Positions 9,286-18,200 of a stretch of 64,000 nucleotides of DNA are shown here, in pieces. How positions within the stretch are numbered: the stretch's first letter is position 1; the number at the start of each line of letters is the position of its first letter. Origin of the DNA: Thalassospira mesophila (GTDB lineage: Bacteria; Pseudomonadota; Alphaproteobacteria; Rhodospirillales; Thalassospiraceae); the NCBI RefSeq assembly GCF_002115755.1, contig NZ_JFKA01000010.1:81970-145969 (forward strand), written 5' to 3'. The translations under genes and the position numbers were made by a program. The notes under the pieces were generated by a model. The model was not told where the DNA came from. It made no database searches and saw nothing but the letters and a program-made list of their open reading frames with translations.

Positions 9286-9945
9286 TCAGATATTGCGTTT
9301 GTCGGCCTTGCGCGCCAAATGATCGCCCAGCATTTGCACCGCCTGGACCACCACAATCAGCGTCACAACAACGGCGGCCATCACATCGGGGCGAAACCGC
9401 TGATAACCATAGCGAATACCAAGGTCACCCAGGCCACCGGCCCCAACGGCCCCCACCATCGCCGAATACCCGACAAGGGTAACCGCCGTTAAGGTCAGGC
9501 CATGAATGATGGCAGGCAGGGCTTCGGGCAATAAAACCTTGGTCACCACCTGCATCGGGCGGGCCCCCATGGCGTGGGCGGCCTCGATCAGGCCGCCGTC
9601 AACTTCACGCACCGCCCCTTCAATAATGCGGGCAATAAACGGGATCGCCGCGACTGTCAGCGGCACAATGGCCGCCGATGTGCCAATCGATGTGCCCACC
9701 ACAAAACGGGTAAACGGAATAATGGCAACCGCCAGAATGATAAACGGCACCGAACGCGTGGCGTTTACAATCGGCCCGATGGTTTTTTGAAAAACCGGTG
9801 CTTCAAAAAGCTCGCCCCGGCCCGATGTTGCCAGCAACACGCCCAGAGGCAGACCAACCAGCGCGCCAATCGCCAGCGATGCAAACACCATATAAAGGGT
9901 TTCCAGCGTCGCCTGCCCTAAAATGGGAAGAAGTGTGGACCACAT
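9286..9945 (-). CDS. metI: Methionine ABC transporter permease
   Basis: MetI forms the membrane channel of the D/L-methionine importer as a homodimer. The 219-residue product has about five hydrophobic segments, starting with LETLYMVFASLAIGALVGLPLG. It contains the coupling segment EAAHAMGARPMQVVTKVLLP that contacts the ATPase, and the N-terminal half shows the MetI pattern NATRSVPFIILAVAIIPFTR. It starts only 3 nt after the metN stop and precedes metQ, so the three are one operon. The riboswitch ahead of metN controls it. Confidence 0.95.
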   Translation of the reverse strand: MWSTLLPILGQATLETLYMVFASLAIGALVGLPLGVLLATSGRGELFEAPVFQKTIGPIVNATRSVPFIILAVAIIPFTRFVVGTSIGTSAAIVPLTVAAIPFIARIIEGAVREVDGGLIEAAHAMGARPMQVVTKVLLPEALPAIIHGLTLTAVTLVGYSAMVGAVGAGGLGDLGIRYGYQRFRPDVMAAVVVTLIVVVQAVQMLGDHLARKADKRNI

Positions 9946-9948
9946 GGC

Positions 9949-10761
9949 TTAACCCTCCTGCCCGATAGATGTACTTGCAGGCGATGCTGCACGGGATGGC
10001 ACACCGGGTTTAAAATCCAGAAATTCGTCGGCCAGCAGGGATTGGGTTGTCGGATGTTGCGGATTGGCAAAAATGCCATCCACGGCACCCTGTTCAACAA
10101 TCACGCCGCCATCCATCACGGCAACGCGGTCGCAAAGCTGTTTCACCACCGCCATTTCGTGGGTAATCACCACCATGGTCAGGCCAAGGCGTTTGTTAAT
10201 ATCGCGCAAAAGCGCCAATATCTGCCGGGTGGTTTCCGGGTCCAGCGCCGAGGTCACTTCGTCGCACAAAACAACCTTGGGGTTGCTCGACAGGGCGCGC
10301 GCAATGCCGACGCGCTGCTTTTGCCCACCCGACAATTCAGCCGGATAACGGTCGCGTTTGTCTTCCAGACCAACTAACGGCAATAACGGGTCAATCGCGG
10401 CGGCAATTTCGGCCTTGCTGGCCCCCGCCAATTCAAGTGGCAAGGCGATATTGTCGTAAACCGTGCGCGAGGATAGCAAATTGAAATGCTGAAACACCAT
10501 GCCCAACTGGCGGCGAAACAGCGGTAAATCGCGTTTCGCAAGTGTGGTCACATCGGTGCCATCGACAATGACACGGCCCGATGTTGGCATTTCCAGCAAA
10601 TTGATGCAGCGAATAAGGGTAGATTTCCCGGCCCCGGAACGGCCAATCACGCCGACAATTTCGCCCGCTGCAATATCAAGGTCGATACCGCGCAACGCAA
10701 CATGTTCGGGGCTGCCCCGCCGGGCAGGATATGTTTTGTGCAGGTCGGTCAGCCGGATCAT
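9949..10761 (-). CDS. metN: Methionine ABC transporter ATP-binding protein, short form without the NIL domain
   Basis: MetN powers methionine import. The 270-residue product has Walker [10 protein letters not shown] (40-48), the Q-loop [15 protein letters not shown], the signature [15 protein letters not shown], and Walker [13 protein letters not shown]. The E. coli protein is about 340 residues and ends with a NIL/ACT domain that binds methionine and inhibits transport. Here the protein ends about 45 residues after the ATPase core (a segment ending [19 protein letters not shown]), so that domain is absent. The ATG at 10761 has AAAAGGAGGG just upstream. It is the first gene of metNIQ, 20 nt after an intrinsic terminator and below a SAM-II riboswitch. 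Confidence 0.93.
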   Translation of the reverse strand: MIRLTDLHKTYPARRGSPEHVALRGIDLDIAAGEIVGVIGRSGAGKSTLIRCINLLEMPTSGRVIVDGTDVTTLAKRDLPLFRRQLGMVFQHFNLLSSRTVYDNIALPLELAGASKAEIAAAIDPLLPLVGLEDKRDRYPAELSGGQKQRVGIARALSSNPKVVLCDEVTSALDPETTRQILALLRDINKRLGLTMVVITHEMAVVKQLCDRVAVMDGGVIVEQGAVDGIFANPQHPTTQSLLADEFLDFKPGVPSRAASPASTSIGQEG

Positions 10762-10781
10762 GGCGCCCTCCTTTTCAACAT

Positions 10782-10813
10782 AAAAAAACCGTCTGCGGCA
10801 TCACCGAGACGGT
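10782..10813 (-). terminator. Intrinsic terminator in the metNIQ leader
   Basis: On the minus strand ACCGTCT (10813-10807) pairs with AGACGGT (10794-10788) across a 12-nt loop and is followed by seven T residues (10788-10782). It lies between the SAM-II aptamer and the metN ribosome-binding site, so readthrough here would set expression of the transporter. Confidence 0.88.
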
Positions 10814-10834
10814 CGTTGCAAAAGGCGCACGCCC

Positions 10835-10892
10835 AACTCGCTTTAGCCGTATTTATTACGCGCCCGCAAGCTGAGAAGCAAATCGGCGCGTT
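10835..10892 (-). promoter_or_regulatory. SAM-II riboswitch (metA motif) controlling metNIQ
   Basis: On the minus strand the P1 stem pairs CGCGCC (10890-10885) with GGCGCG (10864-10859). The conserved GATTTG (10884-10879), CTTGC (10870-10866), ATAAAT and GCTAAA (10847-10842) appear in the order seen in SAM-II aptamers. GAG (10840-10838) can pair back to CTC in loop 1 to form the pseudoknot. SAM-II binds S-adenosylmethionine and is found mostly in alphaproteobacteria upstream of methionine genes. Its place ahead of a methionine importer fits. The terminator 20 nt downstream suggests control at transcription. Confidence 0.9.
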
Positions 10893-10900
10893 AGATGACA

Positions 10901-10906
10901 ATTATA
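10901..10906 (-). promoter_or_regulatory. Likely -10 box for metNIQ
   Basis: TATAAT reads on the minus strand, placing transcription start near 10894, just before the riboswitch P1 stem. A -35 candidate (TTGAAT or TTACAT) is present upstream but its spacing is not ideal. Confidence 0.5.
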
Positions 10907-11124
10907 TAAACATGCCTGAATATGTAATTCAACGCTCCACTTCATGCATTTCACGCATGGCTTGTATGTATCGCCATAAAACTACAGCATATTTTCGTTA
11001 ATAATCAACGATCCCCGACCATCAAACCACCGCAAGACCGATAATCTAAAAATTGGTATTTTTGCCTGAACCCGCGAAGCGCCAGCGCCCACCGGGAAGG
11101 CCACCCGCAACGCCATGGAAAGGA

Positions 11125-11580
11125 TCAGCTTTCCGCTTTCTTTTCCCACGCCCCAGCCGGTGATTGCTGCCAGTAGGACAATTTATGTCCTGCATCTTTC
11201 CAGGTTTTCCAGCGCGTGCGGGCTTCGGCCACCGCATCAAAATCGCGGTCGTCAAACAGCATGATCACGCGTTCATAATCGGCAATCTTTTCGCTGTTCG
11301 CCCGGTCGGTCAGAAACAGGAACTGGGCGTTATTGGGGTTTTCATCGGTGATGGTCAACCATACCGGCTGTAACTCGGCATCGCCATCCTGTGCGCTGCC
11401 ATGTGGCAACCAGCTGGCCTTGTCATAGGTCCACAGCAGGGTATTTAACGCATCAAGCCGGGCGTCGCCCTGTGTCAACACAACGGCGCGCTTTTCGCGC
11501 TCCAGTGTTTTTAACAAAAGCGTCGGCAAGGCCCGCTCCAGCGGGGTATTGGTCAGATGGTAAAACCAGATATCGCTCAT
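11125..11580 (-). CDS. holC: DNA polymerase III chi subunit
   Basis: Chi links the clamp-loader to SSB on the lagging strand. The 151-residue product has the family length and pattern: WFYHLTNTPLERALPTLLLK at the start, the central VVLTQGDARLDALNTLLWTY, and a C-terminal acidic-to-basic segment (RVIMLFDDRDFDAVAEAR). The ATG at 11580 is preferred to upstream in-frame codons, which would add residues foreign to the family. It follows pepA by 70 nt on the same strand, the usual pepA-holC arrangement; a GC-rich hairpin lies in that gap. It is probably cotranscribed with pepA. Confidence 0.92.
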   Translation of the reverse strand: MSDIWFYHLTNTPLERALPTLLLKTLEREKRAVVLTQGDARLDALNTLLWTYDKASWLPHGSAQDGDAELQPVWLTITDENPNNAQFLFLTDRANSEKIADYERVIMLFDDRDFDAVAEARTRWKTWKDAGHKLSYWQQSPAGAWEKKAES

Positions 11581-11607
11581 AGATGTGTCATACGATGCAA
11601 AACGACA

Positions 11608-11635
11608 CCGGGGCAAGGATTGTCCCTGCCCCGGC
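11608..11635 (-). repeat. Hairpin between pepA and holC
   Basis: CCGGGGCA and TGCCCCGG form a stem with an extra GGA/TCC pairing inside; on the minus strand it is followed by GTGTCGTTTTG. It could be a weak terminator or an mRNA-processing hairpin that lowers holC expression relative to pepA. Confidence 0.5.
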
Positions 11636-11650
11636 ATGGTAAAAGCAAAA

Positions 11651-13120
11651 TCAGCCTTCGTGATTATCGGCAACAAAGCGATCAAGCAGGCGCACGCCAT
11701 AGCCGGTCGCGCCCTTCGGGGCCACTTCGCTGTCTTTGGTCGCCCAGGCCATAGCCGCAATATCAAGATGCGCCCACGGGCGATCCTTGGTGATAAAGCG
11801 TTTCAGGAACTGTGCCGCCGTGATCGACCCTGCCGGACGACCACCCACGTTTTTCATGTCGGCAATGTCGGATTTCAGCTGATCATCATAGGCCTTGCCA
11901 AGCGGCAAGCGCCAGACCGGCTCGTTCACGGCAAGGCCCGCATTGGTGATCTGGGTTGAAAGGTCATCATTATTGGAAAACAACCCGCCATTTTCATAGC
12001 CCAGCGCAATGATAATCGCCCCGGTCAGGGTTGCCAGATCGACAATCAGGCTCGGATCGTATTTTTCCTGCACATAGGTCAGGGCATCACACAAAACCAG
12101 ACGGCCTTCGGCATCGGTATTGATCACTTCAATGGTCTGACCCGACATCGATGTCACCACATCGCCCGGGCGCTGCGCGGTTGAAGACGGCATGTTTTCA
12201 ACCAGACCAATCACACCAATAACGTTTGATTTGGCATTACGGCCCGCCAGTGCCTTCATCAGGCCCGAGACAACACCGGCACCGCCCATGTCAAACTTCA
12301 TGTCTTCCATGCCAGCCGCCGGTTTGATCGAAATCCCGCCGGTATCAAAGGTCACCCCCTTGCCAACAAAGGCAATCGGGGCTTCTTTTTTCTTGCCACC
12401 GTTCCAGCGCATCACCACCAGATAAGGTTTTTGTGCCGAGCCCTGCGCCACGCCCAAAAGCGCGCCCATGCCCAGCTTTTTCATTTCTTTTTCGTCAAGA
12501 ACGTCAATCTCGACACCCAGCTTTTCCAAAGCACGTACTTCGGCAACAAAGCTTTCAGGGTACAGAACGTTTGCCGGTTCAGACACCAGATCACGGGTGA
12601 AGAACACACCGTCGATCACTTTTTTGGCGCTCTCATACTGCTTTTTGGCTTCTTTGGGTTCCTTCAGGGCCACCAGAACCGATTTCAAAACCGGTTTGTC
12701 GTCTTTGGTTTCGGTGGTGCGGTATTTGTCAAACCGGTAATCGCGAAGGGCGGCACCGGTGGCAAAATCGCTGGCGAGGTTGTCCATATCAAACAGGACG
12801 GTGATTTCTTTTTCGCCGGTTGCCTGTGCGGCAAGGGTGACCTGCCCGCCCAGTTTTTGCGCGGCAATCACGTCAAATTCGGCTTCGCTGCCAATGCCGA
12901 AAATAACAATGCGCGACAGTTCAACATGTGCGGGTGAAAGAACCTGCAAATTCTGGCCGAACTTGCCCTTAAAGGTCGATGCCTTGATCGCCCGTGCAAC
13001 CGCACCCTTGGTGGCTTCATCAAGGGCAACAGCACTGGGCATCAGATCGCCGCCCTCGGTGGCAAAGGCCACAACCGCGCCGGAAGCCGGAACTGCGAGA
13101 TCGGAAAAAGTGATCTTCAT
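11651..13120 (-). CDS. pepA: Leucyl aminopeptidase (M17 family)
   Basis: PepA is a cytosolic di-metal aminopeptidase that forms hexamers; some family members also bind DNA. The 489-residue product has an N-terminal macro-like domain and a C-terminal catalytic domain with metal- and substrate-binding blocks AFVGKGVTFDTGGISIKP, KFDMGGAGVV and the M17 signature NTDAEGRLVL. It is of normal family length and starts at an ATG with AAAGGAC-type sequence upstream. It heads a unit with holC and is divergent from the NnrS-family gene. Confidence 0.96.
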   Translation of the reverse strand: MKITFSDLAVPASGAVVAFATEGGDLMPSAVALDEATKGAVARAIKASTFKGKFGQNLQVLSPAHVELSRIVIFGIGSEAEFDVIAAQKLGGQVTLAAQATGEKEITVLFDMDNLASDFATGAALRDYRFDKYRTTETKDDKPVLKSVLVALKEPKEAKKQYESAKKVIDGVFFTRDLVSEPANVLYPESFVAEVRALEKLGVEIDVLDEKEMKKLGMGALLGVAQGSAQKPYLVVMRWNGGKKKEAPIAFVGKGVTFDTGGISIKPAAGMEDMKFDMGGAGVVSGLMKALAGRNAKSNVIGVIGLVENMPSSTAQRPGDVVTSMSGQTIEVINTDAEGRLVLCDALTYVQEKYDPSLIVDLATLTGAIIIALGYENGGLFSNNDDLSTQITNAGLAVNEPVWRLPLGKAYDDQLKSDIADMKNVGGRPAGSITAAQFLKRFITKDRPWAHLDIAAMAWATKDSEVAPKGATGYGVRLLDRFVADNHEG

Positions 13121-13394
13121 ATCGGAAAGGACTCCTGAAATTTTCTGGGTCTGTTTATGGTCTTAATCCGCCACCCGATTGCGGACATATCGCGAATGTA
13201 TCCTGTTCAGGTTAAAAACCCGATCCTCCCAATTTAACGAGATGCCCGCCGAAAGAAAGGGGTATCCCGTAAAGAAACAAAAAAATCATTCATTTTGGCC
13301 GCTTGTCGCTTTTAGAAAATTGCTAAAAATCAAGGCGGCAATTTTCCAGTCATGCACCATGGCGAAAATCGCATCAGAACTGCAAGGTCACATC

Positions 13395-14630
13395 ATGGTT
13401 TCGCGCCCCATTCCCATCCTGATCACCGATCCCGCCGCAACTGCCCCGGCATCAAAGCCTACATGGCCCATCTGGCGGGGGGCTTTTCGGCCGCTCTTTC
13501 TGCTGGCCGGGGTGCAGGCTATTGTTGGCGTTGTGTGGTGGTTATCATCCATGATTCACGGGCTGTGGGCCCCGCAACTGGGCACAACCGCGCTTTGGCA
13601 TGGTCATGAAATGATTTTTGCCTTTGGCGGCGCGGCACTGGGCGGCTTTTTGCTCACCGCGATTGCCAACTGGACAGGCCGCCCGCCCCTGCAAGGCCGG
13701 GCCATTATCCTGCTGACCCTGTGCTGGCTGGCGGGAAGGGTCGCCATGATTTTTGCCGCCAACATCAATGTCGCTGTTTTGCTGATCGCCGAGCTGTCTT
13801 ATTTCGCTGTGCTGATTATTTTTGCCGCCCGCGAGCTGATTTTGGGCAACAACCGGCGCAATTTAAAACTGCTGGCGATTATTGGCACCCTTGCCTTCAT
13901 TGATGCCCTGTTCGTGCTGGCCGCGACCGATGTTATCGCACTTGATGCCGACCTTTTCCCGCGCGCCGGTATTTTTGTTTTCATGGTTCTGATCGCCCTT
14001 ATTGGCGGGCGCATCATTCCCGGCTTCACCCGCAACTGGCTGATCCGCGCCGGGAAATTACCCGGCATTGCCGAACCGGTTTCGTTTAACCGCTTCGATG
14101 CGCTGTGCATGGGCGCGCTCATCGCGTCGGCCATTCTGGCCTTTACCCCGTGGCACCGGGGGGCCGCCATTGTTTTAATGGTAACGGGGGTTTTGCACTA
14201 TGCCCGGCTGGCGCGCTGGCGCGGTATTCATACCGTTCGCGAACCACTGGTAATTATGCTGCACGCCGCCTATTTCTGGCTGCCAACCAGCCTGATGCTG
14301 ATCGGTTTTGCTCTGCTGCGCCCCGATTTATACGGTATCAACGATGCCCTTCATGCCGGTGGTGCCGGGGCCATGGCCTGCATGATCATGGCCGTGGGTG
14401 GGCGCGCGGCACTGGGCCATACCGGGCGCGCCCTTGTGGCGGGCACGCTTTATACCGCCGGGTTTTCGCTAATCTGGCTGGCAACCGCCCTGCGCCTGAT
14501 CGCCCCGGTTGCGGGCAGCCATTATTTAACAATCCTGGCGGCAGCAACCTTATGCTGGGTTGGTGGCTGGTTACTGTTCGTGCTGCGCTATGCCCCGATA
14601 CTGATTGGCGCACCATTGAAAAAGGGGTAA
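13395..14630 (+). CDS. NnrS family membrane protein
   Basis: A 411-residue inner-membrane protein with about 12 hydrophobic segments. The N-terminal pattern IWRGAFRPLFLLAGVQAI and the heme/metal-binding style segment LWHGHEMIFAFGGAALGGFL are characteristic of NnrS proteins, as is GRIIPGFTRNWL further on. NnrS is linked to resistance to nitric oxide stress and binds heme and copper in Rhodobacter; the mechanism is not settled. The ATG at 13395 gives the usual length; upstream in-frame starts (13179, 13359) add about 70 or 12 polar residues of no clear role. No denitrification genes are near. It is divergent from pepA. Confidence 0.85.
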   Translation: MVSRPIPILITDPAATAPASKPTWPIWRGAFRPLFLLAGVQAIVGVVWWLSSMIHGLWAPQLGTTALWHGHEMIFAFGGAALGGFLLTAIANWTGRPPLQGRAIILLTLCWLAGRVAMIFAANINVAVLLIAELSYFAVLIIFAARELILGNNRRNLKLLAIIGTLAFIDALFVLAATDVIALDADLFPRAGIFVFMVLIALIGGRIIPGFTRNWLIRAGKLPGIAEPVSFNRFDALCMGALIASAILAFTPWHRGAAIVLMVTGVLHYARLARWRGIHTVREPLVIMLHAAYFWLPTSLMLIGFALLRPDLYGINDALHAGGAGAMACMIMAVGGRAALGHTGRALVAGTLYTAGFSLIWLATALRLIAPVAGSHYLTILAAATLCWVGGWLLFVLRYAPILIGAPLKKG

Positions 14631-14648
14631 CACCAGTGCCCGGCGTGC

Positions 14649-15167
14649 CTAAACCGGCATGTCGAGCATATCATCCGCCCACAAGCCCATGCCCGCAGCG
14701 CTGCCTTTAACATATTCCACCTGACCACCGTCGGCATCGCCGGTTAAAATCCAGCCATGGCGTTCATAAAACCCGTGCGCACGAATTTTGGGGTTGGCTT
14801 CGGTGGTCAGCGATATTTCATCGCAGCCTTGGGCAAACAGCCAGTCTTCGGCGGTTTTTAACAGGGCAGAACCTATGCCCTGCCCTGCATATTCGGGGTC
14901 TACAAACAGCGCCCACAAGGTGGCCTCTTTGGGCAGGGCAATGGCAAAGCCGGTGATAATACCGCGCGCGCCCACCGCACCACCCGTTTCGGCCACCCAA
15001 ACGCCGGTGCCGTTTTCAAGCCAGTTAAACCATGCCGTTTTGGTAATGCCGCGCGTCGCCAGCTCCGCCATGGTCAGGCGGTTTTCGGTAACCTTCAACC
15101 GAATGGCAAAAACAGCATCCACATCGCTGGCAATGGCGGGGCGTATGTTCAAATTATTTGGTCCCAT
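14649..15167 (-). CDS. GNAT family N-acetyltransferase
   Basis: A 172-residue protein of the GNAT fold, which transfers an acetyl group from acetyl-CoA to an amine. The N-terminus LNIRPAIASDVDAVFAIRLK is the usual first strand and helix. The acetyl-CoA-binding motif A is ATLWALFVDPEYAGQGIGSA with the Q-x-x-G-x-A/G pattern, and GFYERHGWILTG is motif B. The substrate is unknown. The start is uncertain: ATG at 15167 gives the most compact protein, ATG at 15182 adds five residues. It lies downstream of the SIR2 gene on the same strand and converges with the NnrS gene. Confidence 0.85.
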   Translation of the reverse strand: MGPNNLNIRPAIASDVDAVFAIRLKVTENRLTMAELATRGITKTAWFNWLENGTGVWVAETGGAVGARGIITGFAIALPKEATLWALFVDPEYAGQGIGSALLKTAEDWLFAQGCDEISLTTEANPKIRAHGFYERHGWILTGDADGGQVEYVKGSAAGMGLWADDMLDMPV

Positions 15168-15238
15168 GATTGACTTATCCATCGCAAATGTCGGCGGCGT
15201 CGATTTAAATAAGCTCCTGCTTTTCAAACGACTTCTGG

Positions 15239-18200
15239 TCACTGACGTTCCACAAGATCAATAAGCCTCAAAAAATGCCTAGTACGAAAAAGTTCGGGTG
15301 CCGCTTTTTCGATTTCAGACAGCATTTGCGACAGCTCGAACGGCACCACAGACATTGTTTCCGGTATAATTGCGTCAAGAACAGACAAAACTTCCTGAGG
15401 AAATCTGGAAACGAGTGGCTCATCGTCATCTAACGTCATATCCAGACTGAAAAGTCCATTTCCACTTGAAACTGGCACCAAAAACTTTCTTACCGCCTGT
15501 AATACTGTAGGAAAATGATCTCCAGATCGGCTCAACAATAGAACCCACTCAGCAACCAAACTACTGGTTCGATATTTGCGTTCCAACGGCCAGGCATTGG
15601 TAATGAATGGAACAACATGATCAACCCAGCCATTAGACTCCTCACAACCAAAACGTGTAAGAAAATGAACAACATGACTGCGGCTACGGTCATTCATTCT
15701 TCTTAGACAGTTTCGCATTTCCCGATAAGTCAACCCATGCGGCTCGTTGGCATCAAATATCGCCATCGACGATAAAAGATCAACTGCAAGCTCTATATCC
15801 CCATCCGGCCATTTCCATTCATATACTTTTGGAAAAATTTGAAGAAGGTACGGCTTAACAGTCACCGCAACTTCTGGCGGAAACTTAGTTTCGCTGTATA
15901 AGAACCCGTTCCACGCGAACTCCGAAACGTCATTATTAGAACTGAATAACGGCACAAGCCGCGTCATAACCCACACAGGGTCAACCGAATAAAGCCATCC
16001 AATATAACGAGTTAAAATACAAACCGCATAATTTTTCTCGTTTCCGGGATTCTCCAAGAACCTTTCAATTCTTTGCCTGAAAGCACCAGGAATACCCGCA
16101 TTTTCTTTTACCCCTAAAGTCTCCAATGCCTTTAGGATACCGTCCATCGCGTGCCCTGCCGGTTCATTAATGGCACACTCAAACAAACAGCGAGACCTTT
16201 GGGTAGCCTCATCCATTGCAATAACCTTCGCTGCCCCATCTTCTCCCAGGTCACTACGATCAATTATTATATTCGAGGCAAAATGGTCAAAAACACTCCA
16301 CGCGACAAGAGGGCTTAAAGTGTAAATTTTATTCAGATTACCATTGATCCAACGACCAATATAATATTCAACTCCTTCAATTTTCTCAAATGGTAAACGC
16401 CCTAATTCTCGTGCAAAAACCAACAGAAATCGCCGGGTAACATTTTCTGGAAATTTATCAATTAATTGAAACCAAAACTCTGCCGGATACTCATCTCGAC
16501 GCGCCTTATGAAGGAGAACGAGCAATGATCTTTTGGGGTTATTTTTAACCAGACCTATAAATGGCTTCTTCTCAAAAAAATCACCCCAACCTCTGCCGGG
16601 CATATTATCTAATCTTTCTGAAACTTCATTCACTGAAAGACCATCGAAAACCGCAGGTGCGTCATCTACCTTCACATATCCAAAATTGCCCCCTCTTTTT
16701 CTAACTATCTCTTTCGCAAACTCATCTCTCCAATTCGGCACTGTAGCTATTAATTCAGCCAAACGCTGTGTATGTGTTGGCGACAATTCGCATCCATTCA
16801 AACTCAGAAACTTGATATAACAAGCTACTTGACGGATACTTTCTTCTCGTTTAAAGTCTTCGCCCACTTCAGAGTAAAGTAACATTTTTTCAATCAACGA
16901 TTCCTTTTCGTTGCGTGAAAAATCGCCCCACCGGTCCTGTAACAAAAACAAAACCTCACGTGAAACTTGATAATCCCAGAATATCTCCGGATCAACTTTA
17001 AGTAAAAAATTGACAACCTCTTCACCTGAAAACAGCAATCTATGGGCATCGGCAAAAAATTTTAATTTACGAAAGAAATAGGGATCACTTTCAGGCCAAA
17101 GCAGGACCCTGTTCCGCATCACTTCAGGATGATGCTCAACCATTCGAGAAAATAAACTCAAAAACCAGTCAAAAAAACCGGAAGTTCGTGTATCTGTTAA
17201 CCTTCCCTCTGTTTCCCGCCCAGGGTAACAAGTCGGAACAGGGTAATAAGATACATTCAAATCCTGCAACATCATAATAGCCCGGCGGAAACAATTCTCC
17301 GCCGCAGAAATAACCACATCTAAATCACAGTCCGGAATTTCCAAATCCTGTTGATGCAGGTCGGGAAATTTAACGCTCAAATTCGCAATGTCTTTAACAT
17401 CTGTATTCGCCCAACTACCAAGAGGAGCTTTGGATTTTTTGATACCTCCTAAAAAACTCGTGGCATATGAAGGCAACAAAAAATTTTCAAACTCTCGGAT
17501 TACATGGTTTGACCAACCTTCAACGTCGATCATTCTTCTTAATTCAAACCAGTATGAACCATGCCGATCAGCTGAAACGGCTGTGTGCATCTCAACAAGC
17601 ACGTTCCACATTTTTCGGGCATCGGAGGGCAGATCCTTCTGTCTTGTTAACGCATCACGCACAAACTTTAAAAAACTTGGATGTAAACGCCGTTGACGAA
17701 AAGCCCACCATGCAGCAATTGGGCTGTCCAGATGTTCAGAAATCCACCAAACAAGTGTCCCCAAACGAGAAGGTAGTGGCATATTATCAGCCGCAGGAAA
17801 GGCTCCGAGATCATGGATATTTTCTGGATTGTCATCACCGGGCCGCCAGCCAAGCAGATGATCGTGAATTCGCGCCTGCCAGTAGGAGTTCGCAGGGGGG
17901 CGTGCCGGGTCATCATCCAAGCCATAGGTTTGCAGTGGATCAAATATCTCTGCGTCTTCGCCATAGCCTTTAGAAATATCTGCAATACGGCAATTAACAT
18001 CTAAAACGCAAAGCCATTCAGCCGTTATCTTCGGTGTCGCGTTGGCAAATGCGCGCGCCCCGGCTGTTGTGCGAACAACATGGGCAACTTGTCCACGCTG
18101 ATATGCCTCTACTAATCTCGGCCCTTTACGTGCCAGATTTATTACATTTCCGCGCCACGCCCTTGGGTCATCAGCACGTTCAGCCCAAGCCTCAAACGTA

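Larger units (their letters stand above)
10762..11124. other. Regulatory leader of metNIQ and gap to holC
   Basis: This 363-base stretch contains, reading on the minus strand, a likely -10 box, a SAM-II riboswitch, an intrinsic terminator and the metN ribosome-binding site. The part from about 10940 to 11124 shows no gene; it includes the 3' flank of holC. Confidence 0.7.
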
